The notes beneath the pieces are model-generated. The model was not told where the DNA came from, searched no databases, and saw only the letters and a list, made by a program, of their open reading frames with translations. Shown one piece after another: positions 6,846 through 12,547 of a DNA stretch of 12,547 nt (within the stretch, counting starts at the first letter, position 1; each line of letters opens with the position of its first letter). The stretch is from an uncultured Clostridia bacterium (GTDB lineage: Bacteria > Bacillota_A > Clostridia > Christensenellales > Aristaeellaceae): the NCBI GenBank assembly GCA_945871545.1, contig CAMBWJ010000022.1, forward strand, positions 1-12,547, read 5' to 3'. Both the position numbers and the translations under genes were made by a program.

Positions 6846-8255
6846 TTATTTCACACTCAGGATTTCGTCGATCTGCGTGCCGTCGCGGTAGATGACGTTC
6901 GCCACCCTGCGATCGCCGCGCGCAAGCTTCGCGGGCTTTCCGGTGATGCGCTCGGCGATCTCCTTCAGCTCGTGAATGTCCACGACGTTCAGCCCCGCGT
7001 CCTTCAGGCGCTGCGTAAGCTCCTGATTCTTCGGGTTGACCGCGATGCCCCGCTGGGTCACCAGCACGTCGATGTCCCGGCCCGGCGTGGAGATGCAGGA
7101 CACATGATCGGTCACGATGGGCAATCTTGCGCGGAACAGCGGCGCGATGATCATCGACAGCTTCGCACCGGCGGCGGTGTCGCTGTGTCCGCCGGAGCCG
7201 CCCATGATGTAGCCGTTGGAATCGGTGTGGACGTTGACGTTGAAGTCGGTGTCCACCTCGGTCGCGCCCAGAATCACCACGTCCAGATTGTCCACCACGG
7301 CGCTGGCCGCGGCAGGACTGGCGTAGTGCATGGCGGAGATCTCCTGATGGGCCGGGTTCGTGCGGATGGACTCCACGGCCTTCAGGTCAAAGCACTGCAC
7401 GTCCATCAGCGAACGGAAGCAGCCCGCGTTGAGCATGTCCACCAGATAGCCGGTGATGCCGCCGGAGGCGAAGGAGCCCTGAATCTTCTCCTTGACCATC
7501 ACGTCCATCAGGAACTTTGCCGCCGCCAGCGACGCGCCGCCCGCACCGGTCTGGAAGGAGAAGCCGTCCTTCAGCAGGCCCGAGTGGCAAATCACATCCA
7601 CAGCGCTCTGGGCCATCACCAGTCCCACGGGGTCGCGGGTGATCTTGGTGGTGCCGGACACGATGCCCTTGGGGTTGCCGATGGCGGGCACCTCCACCAC
7701 GTAGTTGACGTAGATCTCCGGAATCGACCAGCCCAGCAGCGGATAGGGCACCAGATTGTCGGTGATGACGATGACCTGTTTTGCATACATCGCGTCCGGG
7801 AAGGCGTAGCCGAGGCTTCCGCAGGCGGAGGGGCCGAACTTGCCGGTGCAGTTGCCCATGGGATCGGCCGTGGGCGCAGCGATGAAGGCCACGTCGATGG
7901 GCGTGTTGCCCAGGGCGATGTCCCGGGGCCTGCCGCCGTGGGTGCGGAAGTCCACCGGCTCGTCCATCAGGCCCTCCGAGATGCGTCGGCCCAGTCCTGC
8001 GGACATGTAATTCGTATTGATCTTGCGCACCACGCCGCTCTTGATGTGCTCCTCCAGCGCGGGGGCGTGCACGTCGAAGATGGAGCTTGCGTTCAGCGTC
8101 AGCTCCCGGATGCCGAGGTTCGCGATCTCCTCCATCACCATGTTCAGCGTGTAGTCGCCGTTGCGCAGATGATGGTGGAAGGATACGGACATGCCGCTCT
8201 TCAGCCCGGAGAGCTCGATGGCCTCCCGAAGAGTTTTGACCAGCTTCGTGCTCAT
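6846..8255 (-). CDS. citF: Citrate (or citramalate) lyase alpha subunit, acyl-transferase
   Basis: The 469-residue alpha subunit exchanges the acetyl group on the acyl carrier for citrate (or citramalate), giving citryl- (or citramalyl-) ACP and acetate. It aligns with CitF along its length: GMSVSFHHHLRNGD (21-34), NIDVAFIA-like TPIDVAFIAAP (118-128), GKFGPSACGSLGYAFPDA (138-155), GFSFQTGAGGASLA (231-244), VDNLDVVILGATEVDTDFNVN (321-341), GGSGGHSDTA (352-361) and DILVTQRGIAVNP (395-408, parts). It lacks roughly 40 N-terminal residues present in the enterobacterial enzyme. The ATG at 8255 overlaps the citE stop as ATGA, and GGAGTGAGGC precedes it. It works with CitD and CitE in a cytoplasmic complex. 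Citrate and citramalate lyases are homologous, so sequence reading alone cannot settle the substrate; the glutamate-mutase context leans to citramalate. Confidence 0.95.
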   Translation of the reverse strand: MSTKLVKTLREAIELSGLKSGMSVSFHHHLRNGDYTLNMVMEEIANLGIRELTLNASSIFDVHAPALEEHIKSGVVRKINTNYMSAGLGRRISEGLMDEPVDFRTHGGRPRDIALGNTPIDVAFIAAPTADPMGNCTGKFGPSACGSLGYAFPDAMYAKQVIVITDNLVPYPLLGWSIPEIYVNYVVEVPAIGNPKGIVSGTTKITRDPVGLVMAQSAVDVICHSGLLKDGFSFQTGAGGASLAAAKFLMDVMVKEKIQGSFASGGITGYLVDMLNAGCFRSLMDVQCFDLKAVESIRTNPAHQEISAMHYASPAAASAVVDNLDVVILGATEVDTDFNVNVHTDSNGYIMGGSGGHSDTAAGAKLSMIIAPLFRARLPIVTDHVSCISTPGRDIDVLVTQRGIAVNPKNQELTQRLKDAGLNVVDIHELKEIAERITGKPAKLARGDRRVANVIYRDGTQIDEILSVK

Positions 8256-9133
8256 TGCGCCTCACTCCTTCCCATGCCCAGCTCCTCCGCCATGGCGATG
8301 GTCTGCTGCGCGCGCGCCACAATGGGCGCGTCGATCATCTTGCCTCGCAGCGCCACCGCGCCCTTGCCCTGCTCCTTGCCGATGCGGATGGCCTCCATGA
8401 CCTCGTAGGCATAGTCCACATCCGCCTGGGACGGGCTGAACACCTCGTTGATGGCCTGCACATGGCGCGGGGAGATGGCGGACTTTCCGGTGAAGCCCAG
8501 GCTCCTGGCGTACTGCGCGTCCACATAGATGCCCTCGTCGTCGTTGACGTCGGTGAAGGGGGTGTCGTAGACCTCGACCCCGGCTGCGCGGGCGGCGCAC
8601 ACCATGCGGCAGCGGGCGTAGTTGATCTCGTTGCCCTCCTTGGTGCGCTTGCAGTGCAGGTCGGCGGTCAGGTCCTCGCCGCCCAGGAAGATGGCGGCCA
8701 CGCGCTCGGATGCACGGGCGATCTCAAAGGCGTTCTCCACGCCCAGCGCCGTCTCGATCAGCGGAATGAGCCGGACGCTGTTCTTCTCCATGCCCAGCTT
8801 CGCTTCCAGCTCGGTGATGTACGCGTCCACCGCGCGCACATCCTCGGCGCAGCCCGTCTTGGGCGGCATGATGAGGCTCGGGCGCACGGGGATAATTTCG
8901 TCCAGGTCCTTCTTCCAGAAGGGGGTGTCGATGGAATTGATGCGCACGATGACCTCGCACTTGCCGAAGCCCATGCGGCCGATGGCGTTGCGCACCAGAA
9001 TGCGGGCGGAGTCCTTCTCCGTGGGAGCGACCGCGTCCTCCAGATCGAGGATCACCGCGTCCGCACCGAGAATCTCGCCGTTGACGATGATGTTGGGCGT
9101 GTTGCCCGGCAAAAACAGCATGGAACGACGCAT
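8252..9133 (-). CDS. citE: Citrate (or citramalate) lyase beta subunit, acyl-ACP lyase
   Basis: The 293-residue beta subunit cleaves citryl-ACP to oxaloacetate, or citramalyl-ACP to pyruvate, leaving acetyl-ACP. It is a TIM-barrel protein of the HpcH/HpaI/CitE group. Visible motifs are RRSMLFLPG (2-10), ADAVILDLEDAV (24-35), RIN with Arg64, LIPLIETALGV (122-132) with metal ligand Glu127, FLGGEDLTADL (149-159) with metal ligand Asp154, and GFTGKSAISPRHV (213-225). The start chosen is ATG at 9133, 2 bases after the citD stop, with AAGGAG just upstream and the conserved RRSML directly following. A longer in-frame start at 9229 would overlap most of the citD 3' end and is rejected. The stop overlaps the citF start. 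Whether oxaloacetate or pyruvate is released depends on the substrate, which context suggests is citramalate. Confidence 0.95.
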   Translation of the reverse strand: MRRSMLFLPGNTPNIIVNGEILGADAVILDLEDAVAPTEKDSARILVRNAIGRMGFGKCEVIVRINSIDTPFWKKDLDEIIPVRPSLIMPPKTGCAEDVRAVDAYITELEAKLGMEKNSVRLIPLIETALGVENAFEIARASERVAAIFLGGEDLTADLHCKRTKEGNEINYARCRMVCAARAAGVEVYDTPFTDVNDDEGIYVDAQYARSLGFTGKSAISPRHVQAINEVFSPSQADVDYAYEVMEAIRIGKEQGKGAVALRGKMIDAPIVARAQQTIAMAEELGMGRSEAQ

Positions 9134-9135
9134 GA

Positions 9136-9405
9136 TTACTCTCCTTTCGCCCGCACGATGGCGGTCTCCACACGGGCGCGGATCACGCAGTCCAGCGCGC
9201 CGCGATCCACCACGCGCAGCTTCGCGCACGTCACGCCCTGCTCGGCGAGCACCTCGCCCACCACGCGGCGAATGTCATCGCCGAACTGCTGCGCGACCAC
9301 GGAGTCCAGTTCGATTTCGATTCCAGCGTCGCCGGGCTCCAGCTCCACGTACACGTCGCTGGATTCCAGCGTCCCCGCAGCGGCGCGCTTCACGATTTCG
9401 CTCAT
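9136..9405 (-). CDS. citD: Citrate (or citramalate) lyase acyl carrier protein, gamma subunit
   Basis: The 89-residue acyl carrier is the first gene of the leftward operon. It holds the phosphoribosyl-dephospho-CoA arm on which acetyl and substrate acyl groups are exchanged. The attachment motif AGTLESSD (10-17) places the modified serine at Ser15, one position from Ser14 of well-studied CitD proteins. The central QQFGDDIRRVV (39-49) and the C-terminal DRGALDCVIRARVETA (67-82) are typical of the family. ATG at 9405 follows AAGGAG with a 10-base gap. The gene has a 77-base leader from a predicted start site near 9482. Loading of the arm should need CitXG, encoded further down the same operon, and acetylation needs CitC, encoded divergently. 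Confidence 0.95.
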   Translation of the reverse strand: MSEIVKRAAAGTLESSDVYVELEPGDAGIEIELDSVVAQQFGDDIRRVVGEVLAEQGVTCAKLRVVDRGALDCVIRARVETAIVRAKGE

Positions 9406-9439
9406 ACCAGATCGTCTCCTTCATATGCTACGATTCCAG

Positions 9440-9465
9440 TTCCCGCGCCCCATTTTGCGCAGGAA
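9440..9465 (-). promoter_or_regulatory. Hairpin in the citD 5' leader
   Basis: On the minus strand TTCCTGCGC (9465 to 9457) pairs with GCGCGGGAA (9448 to 9440), nine pairs with one U-G, closing an eight-base loop. It sits about 17 bases after the predicted transcription start and 20 bases upstream of the citD ribosome-binding site. There is no T-run after it, so it is not a terminator. It may stabilise the messenger or bind a regulator; function is unknown. Confidence 0.4.
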
Positions 9466-9488
9466 TTGTTCTAGATCATTCCGCCAAT

Positions 9489-9517
9489 ATTATATAATAG
9501 AATTGCGTTTTTGACAA
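9489..9517 (-). promoter_or_regulatory. Housekeeping-type promoter for the citDEF-fum operon
   Basis: On the minus strand a -35 box TTGTCA (9517 to 9512) is followed, after exactly 17 bases, by a perfect -10 box TATAAT (9494 to 9489). The start of transcription would be near 9482, giving a leader of about 77 bases before citD. The -10 lies inside a perfect 12-base palindrome, TATTATATAATA (9488-9499), which could also be a protein-binding site. Confidence 0.8.
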
Positions 9518-9527
9518 CTATGATTTC

Positions 9528-9556
9528 TTTACTTTTCCTTCTCACTCTGCTATACT
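9528..9556 (+). promoter_or_regulatory. Housekeeping-type promoter for citC and the glutamate mutase operon
   Basis: A -35 box TTTACT (9528-9533) and -10 box TATACT (9551-9556) are spaced by 17 bases, and a TGC just before the -10 makes it an extended type. Transcription should start near 9563, about 25 bases before the citC ATG. The -35 box is only 10 bases from the -35 box of the divergent cit promoter, so one bound regulator could control both. A short inverted repeat, CCAT-AAA-ATGG (9561-9571), sits at the expected start site. Confidence 0.7.
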
Positions 9557-9587
9557 CAAACCATAAAATGGGGGTGGAGGTGTGTCC

Positions 9588-10583
9588 ATGCATCTTGAGA
9601 CCGGGCGACCCATGCGCGGCCAATCCCTGGAACGATTGAAGGCGTTTCTGCGCCTCTGCGGTCTGGATTACGACGCGGGCGTGGACTTCACCGCCGTTCT
9701 GGTGGAGGATGATGAGATCATCGCGACCGGTTCGCTGGACGGCGCAACCCTCAAGTGCATCGCCGTCTCCCCCATGCATCAGGGCGAGGATCTGAGCGCG
9801 CACATCCTCACGGAGCTGCGCCGCGAGGCCCTGGAGCGGGGCGAGGATCGCCTGCTACTGTTCACCAAGCCCGGCAACGAGGCGATGTTTACTCCCTTCG
9901 GCTTCCATCCGCTGATGCGCACGGCGGACTGCCTGCTGATGGAGGATCGCCGGGAGGGACTTGCGCGCTTCCTCGCGGGGCTTGAACGCCCGGATAGGGA
10001 CGTGGAAACCGGCTGCATCGTGTGCAACTGCAACCCCTTCACCCTGGGTCACCGCTTTCTGATCGAAACTGCCGCTGCGCAGGTTTCGGCGCTGCACGTG
10101 TTCGTGCTGTCCGAGAAGAAGAGCCTGTTTCCCCCGGAGGTGCGGCTGCAGCTGGTGCAAGAGGGCTGTCGGGATCTCAAAAACGTGTTCGTGCACGAAA
10201 CGGGGCCGTACATGGTGTCCTCGGCCACCTTCCCCAGCTACTTCATCAAGGACAAGGCACGGGTCAGCGAAATCTTCTGCGAGCTGGACATCCGCCTGTT
10301 CGGCGAGAGAATCGCCCCGGCGCTGCGCATCAAACGAAGGTTTGTCGGCACGGAGCCGAACTGCCCGGTGACGCGCTTCTTCAACGAGCAACTGAAGGCG
10401 CGGCTTCCTGAATACGGAATTGAGCTGATCGAAATCCCCCGCAGGGAGTGCGGCGGCGAGGCCATCAGCGCCTCCCGGGTGCGCGCCCTGATGGAGGAAG
10501 AAAATCTTGAAGCGATCCGGCCGCTGGTGCCGGAGATCACCTACGAAACCATCCGCCGCATGCTGAACCTGCGGCACGATTAG
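9588..10583 (+). CDS. citC: [Citrate (pro-3S)-lyase] ligase (acetate:SH-lyase ligase)
   Basis: The 331-residue enzyme activates the lyase by acetylating the thiol of the CitD prosthetic group, using acetate and ATP. The N-terminal part (about 1-125) resembles a GNAT domain, with KCIAVSPMHQGEDLS (56-70) and LLLFTKPGNEAMFTPFGF (89-106). The C-terminal part is a nucleotidyl-transferase fold with NPFTLGHRFLIE (149-160), carrying the GH of the ATP-binding motif, then SATFPSYFIK (212-221), RFVGTEPNCPVT (251-262) and ISASRVR (293-299). ATG at 9588 is preferred over in-frame GTG at 9582, because GGAGG (9576-9580) is 7 bases from the ATG but only 1 from the GTG. It heads the rightward operon and is divergent from its target genes citDEF. 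A ligase of this kind is also known to be needed for citramalate lyase. Confidence 0.94.
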   Translation: MHLETGRPMRGQSLERLKAFLRLCGLDYDAGVDFTAVLVEDDEIIATGSLDGATLKCIAVSPMHQGEDLSAHILTELRREALERGEDRLLLFTKPGNEAMFTPFGFHPLMRTADCLLMEDRREGLARFLAGLERPDRDVETGCIVCNCNPFTLGHRFLIETAAAQVSALHVFVLSEKKSLFPPEVRLQLVQEGCRDLKNVFVHETGPYMVSSATFPSYFIKDKARVSEIFCELDIRLFGERIAPALRIKRRFVGTEPNCPVTRFFNEQLKARLPEYGIELIEIPRRECGGEAISASRVRALMEEENLEAIRPLVPEITYETIRRMLNLRHD

Positions 10584-10593
10584 GAGGACATAC

Positions 10594-11526
10594 ATGGCCT
10601 ACATCCATCGCATGCAAAAGAGCCTGATTCAGGCATCCTTCTTTGCGCCCCGCGGGCGCACCCGCATCTACGACCTGGGCATGCAGATTTCCCAGCTGTA
10701 CCTGAGCCCCTACGACAAGCTGATCGGCTTCATCGGAGACGCGGGCTCCGGCAAGAGCGCGCTGGTGCGCGGCATGTTCCCGGGTCTGGAGCTGACCAAC
10801 GACGACGACGGCGTGAACGTGCGCCCGCTGCCGATCCTGGACGTGGGCGACGTGCGCGGCTTCTACACGCCCCACACCTACCACCTGGACATCCGCTTCG
10901 AGACCGGCTTCACCCAGCCCCACATCCTGGCCGACGCGATCATGGAGGCCATCAATCTGGGCAAGCGCGTGATCGTGGAGCACTTCGACCTGATCTATCC
11001 GCTGCTGCCCCGCAACGCAGACCTGATGATCGGCGTGGGCGAGCAGATCATCATCAGCCGCCCGACCATGTTCGGCCCGGAGCCGGAGGAGTTCGTCAAC
11101 AACGTACATAAGTCGCTCCCCTACCGCCTGATGGCCCACACTGCGGAGGACCTGTGCGAGATTCACATGGATCCCGACCTGGTCTCCAGCTGCAAGCACG
11201 ACGACATCCACCACGGCTTCATCCTGGACTTTCAGGATCGCCCGCCGCAGATCGACCTGTTCGAGCTGGAGCGGCGCGTCAACGAGGACATCGCAAAGGA
11301 TCTGCCCGTGCACTATGCGGACGAATCCCACATCGCCGTGGGCGACTACATCCACGAGTGCAGCGGCCCGCGCACCCACGTTTCCTCCACCGGCAAGATC
11401 ACCGGCTTCAGGCTCTGCCCCGAGATCGTCTACGACAACCAGCAGAAGCGCTATCTGCTGATCGGCTTCATCGGCGAGAACTCCCAGCAGAACCTGGAGG
11501 ACCTCCGGAACAGAACCCGCTTCTGA
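10594..11526 (+). CDS. P-loop protein fused to an AlaRS-editing (SAD)-like domain, function unknown
   Basis: This 310-residue protein has two parts. The first (about 1-165) carries a Walker A motif GDAGSGKS (48-55) and other kinase-like stretches such as GKRVIVEHFDLIYPLL (123-138). The second (about 170-310) resembles the second additional domain of alanyl-tRNA synthetase and AlaX editing proteins: HTAED at 182-186 in place of HTAxH, LDFQDR plus ELERRVNEDIAKDLPV (211-239, parts) like their 'LDF...iE..vN..I...lpV' segment, and ECSGPRTHVSSTGKI (255-269) like CGGTHV-x-x-TGEI. Of the usual zinc ligands, the second His is Asp186 and the Cys-His pair is spaced C-x5-H rather than C-x3-H. A separate HDDIH lies at 202-206. 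AGGAGG overlaps the citC stop, so it is co-translated with citC; glmS follows after 102 bases. I believe databases label such proteins by the alanine-tRNA-synthetase domain. No function is assigned. Confidence 0.8.
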   Translation: MAYIHRMQKSLIQASFFAPRGRTRIYDLGMQISQLYLSPYDKLIGFIGDAGSGKSALVRGMFPGLELTNDDDGVNVRPLPILDVGDVRGFYTPHTYHLDIRFETGFTQPHILADAIMEAINLGKRVIVEHFDLIYPLLPRNADLMIGVGEQIIISRPTMFGPEPEEFVNNVHKSLPYRLMAHTAEDLCEIHMDPDLVSSCKHDDIHHGFILDFQDRPPQIDLFELERRVNEDIAKDLPVHYADESHIAVGDYIHECSGPRTHVSSTGKITGFRLCPEIVYDNQQKRYLLIGFIGENSQQNLEDLRNRTRF

Positions 11527-11547
11527 TCCGGCAAGCTTTGTTTCCCG

Positions 11548-11583
11548 CAGCCCGGAGGGCTGTATGTCGCGCGAAGAAGCGCG
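11548..11583 (+). repeat. Two short hairpins in the gap upstream of glmS
   Basis: CAGCCC (11548-11553) pairs with GGGCTG (11557-11562) around a three-base loop. CGCGC (11568-11572) pairs with GCGCG (11579-11583) around six bases. Neither is followed by a T-run, so they are not clear terminators. They lie in the only sizeable gap (11527-11628) of the rightward operon and might tune expression of glmS by messenger processing or stability. The gap shows no promoter or riboswitch that I recognise. Confidence 0.35.
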
Positions 11584-11628
11584 GCAGATATTGGCAAGAA
11601 CCCGCAACAAACACAAAGGAGTGTAACA

Positions 11629-12054
11629 ATGAAGAAGAAGGTTCTGGTTATCGGCGTAATCGGAGCGGACGTGCATGCGGTGGGCAACAAGATTCTCTAC
11701 CACGCATTCACGGAGGCCGGCTTCGACGTCGTCAATCTCGGCGTGATGGTGTCCCAGGAGGAGTACATCGCCGCGGCCATCGAGGCCAATGCGGACGCCA
11801 TCGTCATCTCCTCCCTGTACGGTCAGGGCGAGCTGGACTGTCGCGGCATGCGCGAGAAGTGCGACGAGGCTGGTCTGAAGGGCATCCCGCTGCTGGTGGG
11901 CGGCAACATCGTCATCGGCAAGCAGAAGTTCGAGGATGTGGAGAAGCGCTTCAAGGAAATGGGCTTTGACCGCGCCTTCCCGCCGAACACCGCGCCTGAG
12001 ACGACCATTGCGGCCCTGAAGGAGCTGCTGCACATGGAGGATGAAGAGGCATGA
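11629..12054 (+). CDS. glmS: Glutamate mutase (methylaspartate mutase) sigma subunit, B12-binding
   Basis: The 141-residue protein is the small cobalamin-binding subunit of glutamate mutase, which rearranges L-glutamate to (2S,3S)-3-methylaspartate with adenosylcobalamin and the large GlmE subunit. It matches clostridial GlmS/MutS in length and sequence. It has the base-off B12 motif D-x-H-x-x-G as Asp14, His16 and Gly19 ([13 protein letters not shown]), with His16 the cobalt ligand, then [11 protein letters not shown] (61-71), [12 protein letters not shown] (75-86), GGNIVIGKQ (91-99) and [11 protein letters not shown] (117-127). ATG at 11629 follows AAAGGAG. The stop overlaps the mutL start as ATGA, the usual S-L gene order. 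GlmE would be expected beyond the window. This gene is the best evidence that the surrounding lyase and hydratase genes serve glutamate fermentation. Confidence 0.95.
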   Translation: MKKKVLVIGVIGADVHAVGNKILYHAFTEAGFDVVNLGVMVSQEEYIAAAIEANADAIVISSLYGQGELDCRGMREKCDEAGLKGIPLLVGGNIVIGKQKFEDVEKRFKEMGFDRAFPPNTAPETTIAALKELLHMEDEEA

Positions 12055-12547
12055 AACCCGTTCTGCTGATTGATTTCGGCAGCACCTACACGAAAGTGAC
12101 CGCCGTGGACCTGGAGGGCGAGCGCCTGCTGGGCACGGCAGATTCCTATACCACGGTTCAGACGGACGTTGGCGAGGGTCTGGAGAACGCGCTGCGCAAG
12201 CTGGAGACGATCACGGGGCATCTGGAATACGAGGCCCGCTACGCCTGCTCCTCGGCAGCCGGCGGACTGCGCATGATCACCAGCGGCCTGGTTCCCGAGC
12301 TCACCGCCGAGGCGGCGCGCCAGGCGAGCCTGGGCGCGGGCGCAAAGGTGCTGAAGGTGTACTCCTTCCAGCTCACCGAGGACGACGTGGACGAGATCCT
12401 GTCCATCAACCCGGACATCTTCCTGCTGGTGGGCGGCACCGACGGCGGCAACAGCGAGTGCATCCTGCACAACGCGAAGATGCTGGCCTCCGCGCAGTTC
12501 GACTTCCCGGTGGTCATTGCGGGCAACCGCTCCGCCGCCCGGGAGTG
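12051..12547 (+). CDS. mutL: MutL/GlmL family glutamate mutase-associated protein (3' end outside window)
   Basis: The visible 165 residues are the N-terminus of an actin-like ATPase-fold protein encoded between the S and E subunits of glutamate mutase. The first phosphate-binding motif, [17 protein letters not shown] (4-20), is clear. [24 protein letters not shown] (66-89) and [19 protein letters not shown] (124-142) are typical of the MutL/GlmL family. Its ATG overlaps the glmS stop by four bases (ATGA), and GGAGGATGAAGAGGC provides the ribosome-binding region within glmS. The family is thought to act as a chaperone or reactivating factor for the B12 mutase, by analogy with diol dehydratase reactivases; this is not shown by sequence. 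It is unrelated to the DNA mismatch repair MutL despite the name. Truncated by the window edge, not by mutation. Confidence 0.93.
   Translation, partial: MKPVLLIDFGSTYTKVTAVDLEGERLLGTADSYTTVQTDVGEGLENALRKLETITGHLEYEARYACSSAAGGLRMITSGLVPELTAEAARQASLGAGAKVLKVYSFQLTEDDVDEILSINPDIFLLVGGTDGGNSECILHNAKMLASAQFDFPVVIAGNRSAARE

Noticed and set aside
6759..8408. Very long open frame (549 codons) on the plus strand opposite citF
   Set aside because: The frame is antisense to citF, which has full-length family motifs. The translated product is His-, Val- and Arg-rich low-complexity sequence, typical of a shadow frame in GC-rich DNA.
8255..9514. Open frame of 419 codons on the plus strand opposite citE/citD
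   Set aside because: Antisense shadow of citE and citD with no recognisable domain; it would also run through the divergent promoter region.
9511..9516. Perfect -35 consensus TTGACA on the plus strand
   Set aside because: The bases 17 further on (9534-9539) are TTTCCT, not a -10 box. The same bases serve the minus-strand -35 (TTGTCA), and a better plus-strand promoter lies at 9528-9556.
9582..9587. Upstream in-frame GTG start for citC
   Set aside because: It is only one base after GGAGG, too close for initiation; the ATG at 9588 has proper spacing.
11527..11628. Cobalamin riboswitch before glmS
   Set aside because: The gap is only 102 bases and no B12-box-like conserved sequence is visible.
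10537..12033. Open frame of 498 codons on the minus strand opposite the P-loop gene and glmS
   Set aside because: It spans two well-supported genes and their gap, and its product is biased in Val, Asp, Ala and His without motifs.
1..12547. tRNA, rRNA, CRISPR arrays, insertion sequences or phage genes
   Set aside because: No regularly spaced repeats, transposase or integrase motifs, terminal inverted repeats, or recognisable tRNA arms were seen; the region looks like ordinary chromosomal metabolic DNA.

Overview
This is a GC-rich (about 60% by eye), densely packed bacterial window. AGGAGG-type ribosome-binding sites, ATGA start/stop overlaps, a vegetative sigma-type promoter and the gene content all suggest an anaerobic, fermentative Gram-positive bacterium of the Clostridia type. 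The species cannot be named from sequence alone.

Left flank (1-2100, + strand). The window opens with the tail of an unrecognised gene. It is followed by a small-conductance mechanosensitive channel (MscS family) and a D-lactate dehydrogenase (ldhA). The ldhA leader can fold into a long stem that covers its Shine-Dalgarno sequence. A bidirectional terminator at 2062-2095 separates ldhA from the converging operon on the other strand.

Leftward operon (9405 down to 2103, - strand). A consensus-like promoter at 9489-9517 drives citD, citE and citF (acyl carrier, beta and alpha subunits of a citrate/citramalate lyase). Next come the two subunits of a class I iron-sulfur fumarase-type hydratase, then a hairpin terminator, a GntR-family regulator, a fused CitX-CitG protein that makes and attaches the lyase prosthetic group, and an EamA-type membrane transporter.

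Rightward operon (9588 to beyond 12547, + strand). From a divergent promoter at 9528-9556 run citC (the ligase that acetylates and activates the lyase), an unusual protein joining a P-loop to a domain resembling the alanyl-tRNA-synthetase editing (SAD) domain, glmS (B12-binding subunit of glutamate mutase), and the start of the MutL/GlmL gene, cut by the window edge.

How it fits together. Read alone, citDEF-citC-citXG looks like citrate fermentation. Glutamate mutase in the divergent operon and an Fe-S hydratase in the lyase operon suggest another reading: the methylaspartate route of glutamate fermentation (glutamate to 3-methylaspartate to mesaconate to citramalate to acetate plus pyruvate). 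The 'fumarase' would then be a mesaconase and the 'citrate lyase' a citramalate lyase. The glutamate mutase E subunit and methylaspartate ammonia-lyase are not in the window and would be expected just past its right end. LdhA could use the pyruvate formed. The least explained element is the P-loop/SAD-like protein within this catabolic operon.
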